Assembly: GCA_011109175.1 (NCBI GenBank) | Contig: RDEW01000003.1 | Span: forward strand, 248,001-312,000 | Reading direction: 5' to 3' | Source: Dicyema japonicum | Lineage: Eukaryota > Dicyemida > Rhombozoa > Dicyemidae | DNA length: 64,000 bases | Shown here: positions 46,101-59,400 of the stretch, in pieces | Numbering within the stretch: position 1 is the stretch's first letter | Layout of the letters: the number at the start of each line of letters is the position of its first letter | The notes under the pieces: model-generated | Seen by the model: only the letters and a program-made list of their open reading frames with translations | The model's database searches: none | What the model was told of the DNA's origin: nothing | Made by a program: the position numbers and the translations under genes

Positions 46101-47643
46101 GTTGTATCAAAATGTGACAGAATTCTACACTTGAAGTGGAAGCGTTCAATGCAGAGAGGATGTGACCTTTGTGTTATTTCTCCACAAAACCCTAATATGA
46201 CCAGAAGATGGAAGATCATCGCAGTTTGGTTCGTCAAAATAATCCATAAACTGCTTCCCACCGTGATAATTCTGACATTTATCTCCAAGACTAATGGAAT
46301 TTCACATATAATTACTGGCAAATTCCAAATTTAACCAACGTGGAACAAATGCCTTCCCCACGTTTCTTACTAGCCAAGTTCTGCACAACATCAGGTACAA
46401 CTTGTCCAGATCTTTTCATCAGGTTCGAGTAATAGTGAGCCACATAAGGGAGTCCTTCATCACACTCACTCATAATGATATGTGAGGAAACATTCTAGGT
46501 AATCCAAAAGACTGACCAGTTTATTTGAAATGGCATTAAATAGACAGGAAAATCTCTCACCACTGCAAATGCCGTCAGAATAGTCAAAATGGACTACATC
46601 GGTGATCCCCTGCAGAATAGAACTGAGGTTGTCATCCACCACGAGCACTTTAACGGAGCAGATATCAACCAAATCCAGAAGTTGTGAAGAACTGCTTATA
46701 TACTTTGTGGAAAACTGCTATTTTGTTCATTGCCTACAATTGACACACAACACTCACGTTGACAAAAGGAGTCATTTGCTGTTGTGTGTAATTGGCGAAG
46801 ACTGCCACTTTGGCGAGGGGTTTAGAACTGAAACTACGAATAAGACGCGACAAAGTCATCATTTTCTTGTTTTGGCCTTCCTCCGTAATGTGGAACGTCT
46901 AAATATAAAGTTGGAGTACATGTGGGACAGCATGCATGACAGAGTACTCTGCAGGAGAGTCACACATAATCAGACTAGTTTGTTGGCAAAAGTCGCGAAA
47001 TTGGAACAAAACCGGGTCCCAGTAATCGGTCACAGCTATTTTTTGAACAACAAAGTCGCTAATTTGGTGGATAAGCATAGAAATTTCATCTGTCTGCTTA
47101 GAAAGCAGGGAAACAGTCTCCTCCATCACCAAATATCTCAGACGAGAAAGGTTAGTAGAATGGTCACTGAGGCGTCGCATTAGTGACGAGAGAGTACAAA
47201 TGAGGACTTCACAGCCATCAAGCAAGGTCATCTAGATAAAGACAAGGAAAAACCTGGGCTTCACTCTCTGAGATTCCACCCAAAATTGTACAACAGGTGA
47301 ACATGTCAGGAAGCATGGACTTGATAAAATTGGATATCTCCTCGATTTTACTCCATTGGTGGGTTATTATTATCAAAATTGGCTATTTTGTTAACAAAGG
47401 ACAAACTGTATGACCAGGCTCGATCTGGTTGGCGCTCATGTCGTAGCAGAGGGAGTTTAATACTGGGAATAAGTGTGAGGTCACGTTTTGATTAGAAATT
47501 AACTGAATATCCCGCCCACTGAATATGCTCCACAGGAGATCTCGATCTGCCGGGTTTTTTTCCTCGAATTCGACCAAAGAATTATGAATTGGGGGAGAAT
47601 ATCCACTTCGGTTTACATAATTTAAACCATCCACAAGGAACAT
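43117..47643 (-). CDS. TDRD12/Yb-like helicase: DEAD-like, CCCH finger, tudor, CS domain
   Basis: Exon chain with 20-40 nt introns. N-terminal RecA-like half (from 47643): GRDIQLIS, then LDGCEVLICTLSSLMRRL and LRYLVMEET in place of DEAD. The Walker A GKT is also absent. C-terminal helicase half (46900-46480): KVLVVDDNLSSIL, GITDVVHFDYSDG. Then SECDEGLPYVAHYY and a perfect C-x8-C-x5-C-x3-H finger (about 46390-46280). A tudor domain follows (about 46200-45600: WVVSVLVDDG, GICPADMNREWTEQV, LTIWVDSLVKK). After poorly resolved exons (45280-43674) comes a CS/p23 fold (LQPKVTWAET, VYEVQIVLRKND, NWLSLD) with an acidic tail ending at 43117. This order matches TDRD12, a germline piRNA factor. Exon joins from 45900 to 43700 are uncertain; the CS part could be a separate p23 gene. 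Confidence 0.65.
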
Positions 47644-47769
47644 TTTAATTGTTTATTTTTTTCCATATGAGTTTTATTTAAATTATATATTTTTGAAAAT
47701 TTAGTTTTAATTATTATTTTAAAAGGACCATTAAATCCTTCCTCCCGGTAATATTTTCGTCCCCAGACG
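47644..47769. promoter_or_regulatory. Short divergent intergenic region
   Basis: 126 AT-rich bases separate the TDRD12-like ATG from the oppositely oriented ATG at 47770, so any promoter must be bidirectional or overlapping. No specific element recognised. Confidence 0.3.
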
Positions 47770-48045
47770 ATGTGTTTCGAGTTAAGTCGCACATTCCCGG
47801 AGGAAATCCTCAGCCCAGAAAGTCACTTTACTTCTCTTTTCTCCAGAACAACGTACTTTCATGGCCCTGATAATATTCCGGTCATTCGATTAAAGAATCT
47901 TGGAGACACGGGAGTTATCTTCCTACCGTCGATCTTCAAATATTCGATTAATCAAAATGAGACCGTCAATATTCGGCCAATACTGAAACCTGGAAGACCA
48001 AAAGATGACTCCCTGTGTCTATACCTGTGTCTCTACGTTGTTTGA
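47770..48045 (+). CDS. Hypothetical ORF, 91 codons, probably truncated by a LINE
   Basis: ATG-initiated frame with ordinary composition (FHGPDNIPVIRLKNLGDTGV, FLPSIFKYSINQNETVNI). No family recognised. Immediately downstream the sequence becomes LINE RT (KAFDSVYPG at about 48060), so the 3' part of the original gene may be lost or the end borrowed from the LINE. Confidence 0.4.
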   Translation: MCFELSRTFPEEILSPESHFTSLFSRTTYFHGPDNIPVIRLKNLGDTGVIFLPSIFKYSINQNETVNIRPILKPGRPKDDSLCLYLCLYVV

Positions 48046-48049
48046 TCTC

Positions 48050-48830
48050 AAAGGGTCCACAAGGCATTCGACTCCGTTTATCCAGGAAAATCTTTCAATC
48101 GGAGATCAAGGGAAACTCAAACGTTCGATCACCACTTCCTAAGGGGACATGCCTCGGATGTCTGAAATCCGTCTCACATCTCCTTCCTAATTGAGTCCGA
48201 CAATTCTCTTCGCTATCCCTGCGCTATTAAACCTTATTTTGGCCGTTCTCTGACTCCGGAATACGATAATGATGTTCTCTTACCTACACATAAGATGTTG
48301 TCTTGACTTCACGAGATCCGGACATTCAGAAGGCCACAGAAAGAATGCAAATTAACCTGGACCGACTTAACGCTTGGCTAATGGAGAACCGTTTAATGAT
48401 GACTGCAGAATAGTCAATTACGACCTTTTTTACTTCGGACAATAGATTGGGAAGGAAGACAGTCACCTTGAAGTTAAACAAGGTTGATATCCCTTTCAGC
48501 AGATGTCAAGGGATCTTGGTCGTGACACTTGATATGGATCTAGGTCAATCACCACATGTAGAAAAGATTCTTACAAAGTGTGAAAAGAAGCTGAATGTTT
48601 TAAAATGTTTATCGGGAATATGGAAGATTGGTACTCAGAGGTTCTAAGGAACCTGTACAGACAGTATACCGAGCCATGTATCTCATATGCATGTGCCTCT
48701 TGGGGACCTTCCATCTCTTGGACGAATGTGAGAAAGATTGAGGAAATGCAAGAGGGCGTTCAGAGCTACGGAGCGGTGGATTTGTGGTGAATATTGATCC
48801 GCACCAATTCCCCCGGAAGTTCATATGAGA
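48050..48830 (+). pseudogene. Jockey-like LINE RT fragment
   Basis: HKAFDSVYPG (RT motif A), then MQINLDRLNAWLMENRLMMT, FFTSDNRLGRKT, VEKILTKCEKKLNVLK and YTEPCISYACASWGPSISWT across several frames. Parallel to the copies at 40280 and 60780. Confidence 0.7.
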
Positions 48831-48854
48831 CTGGACTCTGGGATGCTAGGATGC

Positions 48855-49050
48855 GCCACCGTTAATTCAGTTAGCCGCCCAAGGAGACGACCAGCGGTTA
48901 GTTTACGTGGAAAAGGGATCTTTCTCTTCCCATTTACTGGAGGAGTTTTCAAAATGGCGGATAGGATGTAAATGATGTTTCGAATAGATGGATTTCGTGG
49001 GAACTGGGGTCACTTAGTTAGTTGAGGACTCTCTTCCCTTTAACTTGTTG
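48855..49050 (+). repeat. Interspersed repeat family R1, copy following a LINE
   Basis: Diverged copy (GGAAAAGGGATCTTTCTCTT, GGGGTCACTTAGTTAGTTGA, CCCTTTAACTTGTTGTCCTGG) directly after LINE sequence, the position expected of a LINE 3' UTR. Confidence 0.5.
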
Positions 49051-49099
49051 TCCTGGGCAAATCATGCTAGTTGAAGATCATAGAGCTCATTAGCTCGAT

Positions 49100-49320
49100 G
49101 GAGGAAAGATGAGTATGTACATTTACTATTTATTTACCACCGATCCCTTCGAGTGAAAGAAACCGGTAGCTAACAAGAAAGTCAAATCCAAGAGCGGACG
49201 CTCCCAGATCCTACTATATTTGGTTCTGTGCAGAACTCGAAGGTGGACCCGGACAGAAGAAAAGATGACCCTGGTCGTCAAGAAAAGTCTGTGCATAAAG
49301 TTTGTACGATCATGTTGTTA
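49100..49320 (-). pseudogene. LINE 3' terminal fragment, minus strand
   Basis: Inverted counterpart of 14345-14580 (DDQGHLFFCPGPPSSSAQ; shared CTTTCTTGTTAGCTACCGGT-type sequence). The adjoining 49320-49700 is AT-rich without recognised features. Confidence 0.5.
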
Positions 49321-49703
49321 TTGCTAAAAATAATTTATATTCATGTTCTGCGTTTATTTTTATTTATTAAATTCTAAAAAATAGAGAAAATAGGAGAGTA
49401 TTTAACTGATTCCTTATGTTTTTGAGAATACTCGACATTCCAATCACTCACCCAAGATCGGCCTCTGCGAAAGCCGGAACTCTTAAAGAACAAACTACGC
49501 GACTGATATTTCGTTTTCATACCCATCACACCTGAAAACCTCTGGGATTCTAGGACCCAACTCGCTCACGTACTATCAGATCATTGAAAAAATAGACAAC
49601 CGAAAAGAGGGGTGGCTGATTGAGCGAATTTTTATAACAATTGTAAGAGGGAGTGTGTTTTTAATCAAAAGAGCTGCTTACTAGTTTATAACGATTTAAA
49701 TTA

Positions 49704-50189
49704 CAGGGTTTTCAAGACTAAGTGAGAAGTGGGTCACATCAATCCGAGAAATTTTAACATATAGGCTAGATTTGATCACATTTACTCGCCACGTGATCAC
49801 GTCGCTATATATATTTTATGTTATAATAGGTTGATTTAACGTTTCAATATAAAATTGCTGAAAGATTCTCGACTAATGGAAATCAACTGAAATTCCTTCG
49901 CCATATTCGCTAAACTCAATAGAAAACATGTTTTCGAAATGGAATAAAAGTAAAGGATCTAAAACCTACGAATGAGGAAACTCTTTTATTGACAATTGAA
50001 GAGGATCTCCAAGCAATTGGAAGTATTAACTATGAATCGTTTTTCATTAAGATAATTAATGAAATCAGTAAATTAATTTATCAATTTTTTTAAATCATGG
50101 TTTTTGTTGTTTTTTGAAAATTTCTCGGATTGATGAGATGAATTCTCACGTTGACGTGAAAATGTTCTCACTTAGACTTGAAAACCCTG
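49704..50189. mobile_element. 486-bp MITE-like element with TIRs and TA duplication
   Basis: Left end CAGGGTTTTCAAGACTAAGTGAGAA and its near-perfect inverse ending TTCTCACTTAGACTTGAAAACCCTG are bordered by TA (49702-49703, 50190-50191). A second inner inverted block (ATCAATCCGAGAAATTTT) extends the repeats. The interior has a ~40-codon open stretch (NEETLLLTIEEDLQAIGSIN) that might be transposase residue. Related to 1729-2102. Confidence 0.75.
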
Positions 50190-50469
50190 TATAAACGTGA
50201 TGTACTCGTTAGAAAACGTCCCCTATGTTGTTTGTATAGAAAGTCGATTGAATATAAAGGTGTAAAGAAAATTGAGACTAGGGAGTTGCTTCTCAATATT
50301 AAAAGAACTTTTACTGATGTGCCACAGATTCTCCAAGGGATTGTCTGGTTGTTTGAAACGACTCAAAATCCACTTGGATAATAAAACCGGTGGATATCCA
50401 AAACTGCCATAAATTCACCACCGTCATCAAAATTAAGCTCTCATAAATATATTAACTATTATTAGTAAA

Positions 50470-53400
50470 TCATTTGGTAATATCTGCTAGGTACTCTAGT
50501 GCAAGTTGTTCAGGTTTTATCTTCACTTTAATCCCTCTCCTTTCATCCAATATTTTCAGAATGCAGCCATACTTCCGGTCAAACTCCCCTTCAGGTTGAA
50601 TCTCCCTTACAGATTTAATCATTGCCCTTATAAGAGAAGCTCTTTTATTGCTTCTTTTAGTAGATTTATTTTTCCGTACTGAATCCCTACGTTGTGATTC
50701 GTTTGTGTGACTGCATTCACCAATCTCTCACACTGCAGATTTGAGGTCATCAGTTCTACTTCTTTGGACTTTTCAATGAACTTATCTTCCAAGGTCATGT
50801 ATTTTAGCTGCATTTATACTTCACCATCACCTGTGCTAACAATGACTGGTACAACTGTCTTTCCAGATCTAATCCTTTTGTCTCCACATTGGGGTACTTC
50901 AGTACTAAGTTTTTGTAACTATCTCCAAGAACACTTAGGTCTCGTCCAAAGTCCTCAAGTACGCGTAATAGTTGGGTTTTCTAGGATTTAACGACAATAC
51001 TACTAGTTGGGGCAAATTCTGTTCCTTAAAATATCCCCCTTGTCCCAGATTAAGTTCATTCACATTGTCTTCCAACTCAGAAAGTCCACAATTTAGTTCC
51101 CCTTTTCGTTGATTGATAGAATTCCACTCGGTGATTAGATCAGTCATACGGTTTCTCAATTTTTCAAGCTAAAATGGCACACATTAGTAACCTTCTCCTC
51201 GTATTGAGAAGTCAGCTTGTTTGTTTGTTCTTTCAAGGATCTGATTTTTTTGGTGTCGGAAGAGCTCAAACATTTTTCATTCAAATCCTCCAACTTGGTG
51301 ACTTCTCTAATTTTTGTCCTCAGTTGTTGTAAGAGAGCCTTGAATTCTCAAAAAATTAAACTGTAGCGTTATTTTTCAAGGTTTCTGAGTCATCAACGTC
51401 CCTTAGTTTTGCTGACTGCATAAAATCAGTTCTCTCTTGGACATGTGTGCCCAAATAGTCATACAAATCGTAATAGGCAGCAAACAGGTCGTCCCTTTTG
51501 GCAAGGTGGTCCTCCCCAGTTTTCTAATGTTTATCAATTTGTCAGTAACCTGCATTTCCATGATTTTAGCAGAAGTCGCTTTGTACATTTTGACTAGTCT
51601 ATCCAGTTTTGGCTGCAAGAGTTCCTTCATAAAGTCATCATTTTCAATGGTGGCAGAAACGGCGTCTAATCTCTCCCCAACGACTGCCATTGACTGCAAA
51701 CCAGTCTAAAACGTTTAGTTTGGACAATCTTACATAAAGGCTATGGAGTCTTGAATTCAATGATTTTGTTTCATCCAAATCAGAGTCACAACATTCAATT
51801 TGCTCCTTCAACTCATCTAACTCCCGTTCTGACTTTTTAGTAGCACTCATTCTGGCTTTGTTTAATTGAAGTAATGCCTATAATGATAATACCAAGGATC
51901 ACTCTAGTTCGTGACAAAAGGAGACTGTATTGCTCGGGAGTCTGCGAACTCACCAAGAATGGGAGGGGTAATGACTTCAGTTTCGAAATAATAGAGACCA
52001 AGCCGTTTACATTGTGCTCATTGGCTTCTACAAAGTCCAATAAGTCCTGATTTATTTATCCATGATTACTTTGATTTCAGAAATTTGGGAAGTTCTTTCA
52101 GTTTCGAATTTTTGCAATTTTTGTTCCCCGGCATTCATAAAGTTGACCAAATCAGCTTCCATTCTATTGAACAATCCCAGTCTACAATAATAGACCACAT
52201 AACCTATTAATGACGTCATCTATATTTGATGACCTATCCATCAATTCGCTCACCAGTTGGGCCACGTGGTTGCTGGGAAATGGAGAGTTTGCATAATGAG
52301 AATATTTAAGCAAACTCTCACAGTCTCCACAAAACTGATTGTACTCCTTCACCTGGTCTTGCACTGTTTTTATTAGCTGGTCGACAAGCTGGAGTAAAAT
52401 ACGTGTCCCCAACCTCTTTGTAATTTAACAATTCATCAATGGATTCACGTGGGACAGATCTGAGCATGGCTTCTCCCAGTTGTGCAACGGTCTCGTCTAG
52501 TTTGATTCTTGCCCTTTCTATACGGTCTATTTCTTCCTTCACTCCCGCCAAGTGAATATGAACAGTCTATTTATCACAAAGGGGTCACTTTGATGTCTTC
52601 ATCGATCTGTTTCGTCCGTCTTTCCAGATCAGGGTCATTTATTTCCTTTAACCTCAATTTGATAATTTCATTTTGTTCTTGGCATTTCTTGCAATAATAC
52701 CATTTAAACCTCTATTTTGGTGTACATATCTTTCGTTGGAGCGATGGGTTCTTTCATCAGCGAAACTACTTCCACTTCAAGAGTCTCTAGGGCAGACACT
52801 ACTTCTTTGTATTCAGAGATGGTTTTCAGTCTAGAATTCTTTTTCTCTTTTAGACTTTCCCACTTATCTTTGATCAATGCCAGTAGCTTATTGTACTGAA
52901 TCTCTGCAGCAGAGATGTCAGTTCCATATTCTTTACAATAATTTTTAATTTTCATGAATTTGTCCTGTTCTGCCTTGGTTGCCTTAAATAATTCCTATAA
53001 ATTTATTAAAACATAACTTTTATTGTCCCTAAATTCTGGTCGATAGCATCCAGGTCGGCAGAGTCGCAACATATAGAATCGACCTTTTCACGCTGGCAAA
53101 CCATCCACTCCAAAAAACGGGCATATTCGGCCATATTTTTAACTCTCTCGTTGTACTGCTCTTGCTTTTTCTCTTCCAACGTCTGAAATATAACAAAATT
53201 AAACTCTAATTTTCTGAGATTTCAGTTTTAATTGGTTTCTCATATTACTCAATTCAGCCGTCTTACCTCCCAAACATCTAACGAATCGTTCTCCGTATAA
53301 CTCTTCTAGGACAGCCTCCACCTTTTCATACTCTTCTTTAAGATTGTCCTACACTAACCCTTATTCCTTACAATCTGACTTCCACTGTTTTCATCTATTA

Positions 53401-56400
53401 GTTCACATTTGTTAATCCATCCCATTAGAAACTTTTTTTTGTCTGAATAATCTTCACTAACGGAAAGCAACGCGGCTAAAATATCGTAAAAAAAATTCAC
53501 CAAATTTGTCGCTATTTTCGTTATTCTCATTTTCCAACAAATTGAGCAATCTCCCTTGCTCATTAAGCTGTTTTCTGAGTTGAGTTAACTTGAATGGAGA
53601 ACGTTCCTCTAATCTATCCAATTCTTTTTCCATCTTTTCGAGCTGAAGTCTTTCTCTCACCACGTGTTCAGTTATAGACTAATTAGATGAGTAATCACAA
53701 CCCCCATAACTTTTCTAATGTCCTCAATATTTTGGATTTCGCAGGGAAGTGAATTGTATTGGTTCATAAGACTGCGAATTTTCTCAATGCCTCCTGCCCT
53801 CTCGTTAAGACAGCGTTCGAAATCCTCTCCCCTCGCCAAAGTAGCCGTGGCGTGTTTAAGTAATTCTCAAATACATTCAACCAATACGTTTAAGTTATCA
53901 GAATATAAAGCATTCATTTTCTCAAGATTTTCGTGTTTATCCTTAATGAGCTTATTGTTGGGGAAGAATTTGCCAATCTGTACCCCAAGCATGGAGACCT
54001 CTGCCTTCCGCTCATTTAGTCGGTTAAGTAGCGACTGAAGTGATATCATGCATTTACCTGGACTTCTAGAACGTGAGTCTTTCCATCAGAGAACTCATGA
54101 GACTCACTTTTAAGGTTATCGACGTTTTCCCCAAAGTCTAAGAAGGAGTTGTTTAGTTCTATCAGTTTGTCTTTAACTTCATAGCCCTTATCGACTACTT
54201 CATTCAATTTTTCCTTCCCCTTTTTGACTTTCTCGGTAATTTCTCTCCATTCTGATGTAATTTTCTTATGGTTCTCATGACAGGAAGCTAACTCATTCTT
54301 ATCCTCCACTGTTCTCTCTACAATAGCCAACTTGTCTCCCAAATCAGCCATAAATATCTTCCCCTTGTTTATAAGTATTTCACAGTCCTCAAATACCTCC
54401 ACTAAAATACTTTTGTTTTCTCTGCGGCCGTTTTAACGTCGAATTCAGACAAACAAGCTCTCTCCTGCTCGGATTGAGAGACTTGTAACTGTTCGATAAT
54501 ATTTGAAAGTTTTTTTGCTGTATGACTAAACCCATCACATGCATTCATCGCGGAGATTTCCCTCTCTGTTTGTTCCTAATAATTCCTTAAATATATGACT
54601 TTGATATTTTCTTTAAATTTATTGAGTTTTTCATAGAAATTGTCGATGAACTCTGCAAGACTCCTCCAACCAAATTTGAACTTCTTGAACTTCTCGTAGT
54701 ATGCACCATGCTCCCCCACAGAGTTCGTACAGTAAAGACTGACCTTGTTATCAAATTTCTGCCATTATTGTCGCTATTACCTTTAATTGGTTAATCTTTT
54801 CGGTCGTTTTACAGTGAGGCAAATAGTCAAGCATCTGTCTGTACTCCTGATTTGTCTTATCCAGCCATTTGTCGTTCTTCATAAAAGTGTCCCTCAATTT
54901 TACAGTCTTAGATATTTCTGAATTGACAATATCGAGTTTCTGCCAAATATTAAAATCAATCAAACTGCTCGCTCGCTTTGGGATTTTTTCTTCATTTCCT
55001 GTAAATATCCTACGAAGGGAGAAGAATTTAGTTTATGCCTAACCAAAAAAGTCCCTAATTGGATGTTAATTTCGTCCAACTGTTCCACATGCCGTTCACA
55101 TTTATCAAGATCTGTAATTTCTCTAAGAAATCATAAATAGTCTGCGAACCGATAAAAATTCCTCCAAAGCCTCGAAATTGCCGGAATTTGACAGTTCATT
55201 TACTTCAAACTCAGCGAAAAATGGGAAATTTTCTCAATTATCCCCTTCACTTGTTCGCTTCCTCCCAGAGTTTAACAGTCTGCATTAAATCAGTTTCCAT
55301 TTTGTTTTTTTCGTTGCTTATGTGGGAGAATTGGCTCTTTAGTACCCCCAAAGTTGATTCCACCTGAATAGGAACAATTTGTCCATCTTCTTGATCCTCA
55401 CCAAATCATTCAGCTTATCAACTTCAGCCAATTCTGAACTAACATCTAACTCCTCTTATAATTTTGTATGCCCTACCTTCAACGAATTAATCGATTCCTT
55501 CAGTACCTCCAAGTTTGAACATTTTGGGACACAAAGGGATATCTTTTCGGCAAAATTTCCCGCGTTAAATTGCAAATTCTTCATTCTGTTGGTAAAATTT
55601 TTCTGAATGTCTGTTATTTCGGAAAGTTCAGTCATTCTTTGATCTATTTTGTCTCTAAAGTCCTGAATAAGCGAAAAATCTTTTGTAACTTCTTCCTAGT
55701 AAATGAGAATCCAGAATTACAACTTTCATGCTCAGTTTAATTCTCTTTTCTGACAAAATCGATAAGGTACTTTTGGTCTTATTAATCTCAGCACTTTTTT
55801 CATCCCATTTTTTTACAGACTGTTCAAATTCGTCCAAATATCCACCAATAAGACCTAATTGAGTTTTGCTAGAAGTGAAGATTTGTGTTTTCCATGGTAA
55901 ACTTTTTTCCTACAATATTAGTCACATTTAATACCAAAAAATGTTTTTTAAATGATAAATATTCCTGCCACACCGACAACAAATTCTGTAAATTCCCGCT
56001 TAAATTTAAATTTTCAAAAAGTTCAAAAGAAATTTGGTCAAATCTTTTCTTTAAGTCTGGAGATTTTGTGAATTTAAGCTTTTCTTCTAGCAATGACAAG
56101 TATCTCTGTTTTTCACTCATTTCCAGAGTAAGAAGCTATAGAATGAATTATGTCAATTCACCTTCAACTGGCAGAGAGGAGTCATTAAATCCGTAACCTT
56201 ACAAGTGGAAAAATTGGTCAACTTCTGCTCAACAACTTTGAGCCAATTAGAAGTTTCCTTCAACTCAGCCTCCAAACTTTTCTCGTTATCTTTAATTGTT
56301 TCGAATTCAGAGATTTGATCCCGGACCTTTTTCAGTCCAGACTGAGTCATCTCCAACAAATCTGCACACTTTTTGTCCCAAATGGTATTCTCCTCCCATA

Positions 56401-59400
56401 AAACTGGAGTCATCTCATCCAACTGATCTTTCATATTTCGAATAGCAAAAATATTCTGTTTTAGTTGTTTTTCGGATTCCTAATATCCTCAGATTTCAAA
56501 TACCTTTAGTGTGTCCCCACCCATGCCTCTTTCGGTAGCAGAAATTGCATTTTCTGTAATATCCTTGAATTTATCAAAATCGGCAGAAAATTGGTCCCAT
56601 TTTCTATCGACCTCTTCGAATGATCGAACTGAATTCTCTAGCATATTCTTTCGTTGTCTCAAAATGTTCCTGGGCTCCACGACTGAAAGTTTATCATTAC
56701 ACAGATCTGGTGACTCCCGTAATGACCCTTCGTACATCTCCAACTCCCTTTCATCCTCGATAATATCCAATAATCGACCCTAATTTATCATACGGCAAGA
56801 AACTTTCATCAACTCAACATTTGTCCTCAGTTCCTTGCGACTCGACATGTTTGATGGCAATTCGGAAGACTCGGATTTAATCTTTTTAGCAAATTTGTTA
56901 GATTCGGCCATTTTAGTCTTCACAAACTCCAATTTGTCAAGTCTATTGATGATCCCCGTTAAATATACTTTCCTTCCACTTCAGTTTTAAGATCGGCGGC
57001 ACATGCTGTCAATGTGCTCAACTTGTCACTGAGTTCATCGTAGTCAGAGGGCTTGATTCTGTCCTTTATCGACGATAATAGACCTTCAGACTTATCCGTT
57101 TGATTTTTCAGTTTGTCAATGTCAATTATTAGTTCCTTCTATAAAATCGGTAGGTACTTTCAAGTCCTCAATATTGTCCTTGAGGGACTTATCGGATCGG
57201 GGCCTTCCTGACTTTAACTTTAGTTTTCGGATGCTTGAATCGAAATTATCCGCAAATTCAAAAATATTTGCCAATTTCTGTTCAGTTTCTTTATTTCTGT
57301 CCACCAAATCATCGACCCTTTTCTCCATATTGGATGTTTTCAGTTGGAGGCGGGAATATTCGTTTTCTAACCTTTCCGTTTCATCTTTGCTGCAGTTTGC
57401 AACCACGTGGTTCAGATTTGTTGTCATCTGCTCCATTTTGGGGATGATTTTATCCACCAAGTTGTATTTTCCAAGTCTTGTAGCGTTGCTCACTTTTTGC
57501 AAATCGGCAATCCCAGTTTCAGAGGATCCAAAACAACAGACGATCCATATCTTCCAGTTCAGAGTTAAGATCCTTGATAGTCCTTTCAACACAGTCCCAA
57601 TCTTTTTGGAGAGTCTTTGATTACATACCGGTCTTACCAGATACTTGCTTTCTTCCTCTCCCATAAGTAACTTAGTCTGATTAACTTGAATGGATAAATT
57701 TTGCAGAGGTTTTTGTAGGAACGACATGTGAGGACCGATATTTTGCATTTGGTGAGATCTTTTAATGTCAGCATTGGATTTCCTTATAAGTTCCCCCAAG
57801 TTTTTATGTCTCTTCTGCATCTCACCGACGAAAATGTCCAGTGAACCCTTATTAGGGAATCTTTGATTGGCTCCTGGACCTGCTCTTGGGAGAATTTCAA
57901 GTTTTCTGTCTGTTTTAGTATGTCGTCTCTTAGTCTCAACCCAGCAAGGACATCATCAATCGTGTTGTCCTTGAATTTGGCACTAATGTTGTCCAATTTG
58001 ATTTTTAGTTGATTCAGCTTCTCTAATGGGACATCTTCGTGAGTACAGACTCCTTCTCTTAGAGCCATAACTGAGTCGTTATACTGGTTGTTGAATTTTT
58101 TGCAAATTATTGGAAAATCTCTCACGTGTCCCTATGGTAACTAATAGGGGTCAACCTTATATGCATTGACAGCATCTTCATATTCTGAAACTGTCGCTTC
58201 GTGGTTTTTTAAACGAGCTGAGACTTCATCAGCCTGATCAGTCCAAATCTGTACCTCGTGGATGCTATCATTATAAACTTGAAAAATACATGTTTTCAGC
58301 ATTTTCTATCTTTTGAACAGTTCGGGACAGATTCTGGACTGATTTTTCGATTTTTGCCTTCAATCTTTCCCACGTGTTTTTAGCATGGGTAATTTTTTGT
58401 CTCAAAACATCCACAGATTCATCGGTTTCTTCGAGTGCGATTATCTGGTCTAAGGATTCTGTCATTCTGACATCACTGTACTCTTCTCTGAGCCAGTTCT
58501 AACTTTATAGTGGACTAATACATTCAGTCTTTTCAGTTTATTTTCCGGGGAGCCCTTAGAATTGACTATTTTGTCAAGGGAACTGTTGTAATCGGTTATT
58601 TGGTCGTAAAAATTGCGCAATGAATCAGAAATTTCAGACGCATGCGAGTGATTGGGGGAGAAAAACTGAGATACATAAGCCATAATAGATTTTTCATCAG
58701 GGCGTTCAACGTTCACCTCTACAATGCTTATATCCCCCAACCGTCTGGTTCTAGCAAACGAGGAATATGCAGTTGTCTCTCCGCGTTGTCGAAGCAATAA
58801 TCAAGCAGTTCAAGACTCGGTTTTTTAAGGAGTTCTGTCTCATTTTGTTGTTTGTCCCTCGGAATGAAGGAGTGGACGAGGTGCATGAAATTGTTCCCGT
58901 CTCTCCAGGAAGGACCAAAGTCAGTGATATTAATCTGCAGACCTCTAAGAGATGGGGACAAGAATGTTACTCTTTCAATTTCAGCTTCAACTCGTAGGCA
59001 GCTGAGTGGGCTGGGTTTCTCCTGACAATCTACTTTGAAAACAGAAATTAACTTGATATCTCAGAATGATGGACCACAACAATCCGAGAATAATCGAATG
59101 TCTCCCTCCGATAAGATCAGAAGGGTTAATGTTGACCAATTTTACCTTTAAGTCTCAATACACCACAAACATCATTATCTCTTAAAAATTTCAAATATGT
59201 TTGATGGTTTAAAGTGTAATGGACTCGAGACATGTTCCTATGGTTTTCAATATGCTTGATTTATTTAGGATTTTTACTAGTTTAGTATTCGCCAGAACTT
59301 CCAAAAGTTTAATGATAACAATTCCGTCGGCCAAATCCGTAAAAATGTCATCCACAACTATTTTAGGGGTGATCTGAGCGTAATTATACAGATTTACGTG

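Noticed and set aside
54046-58125. Plus-strand ORFs across the spectrin-repeat gene (for example 57174-57620)
   Set aside because: Antisense shadows of the coiled-coil exons.
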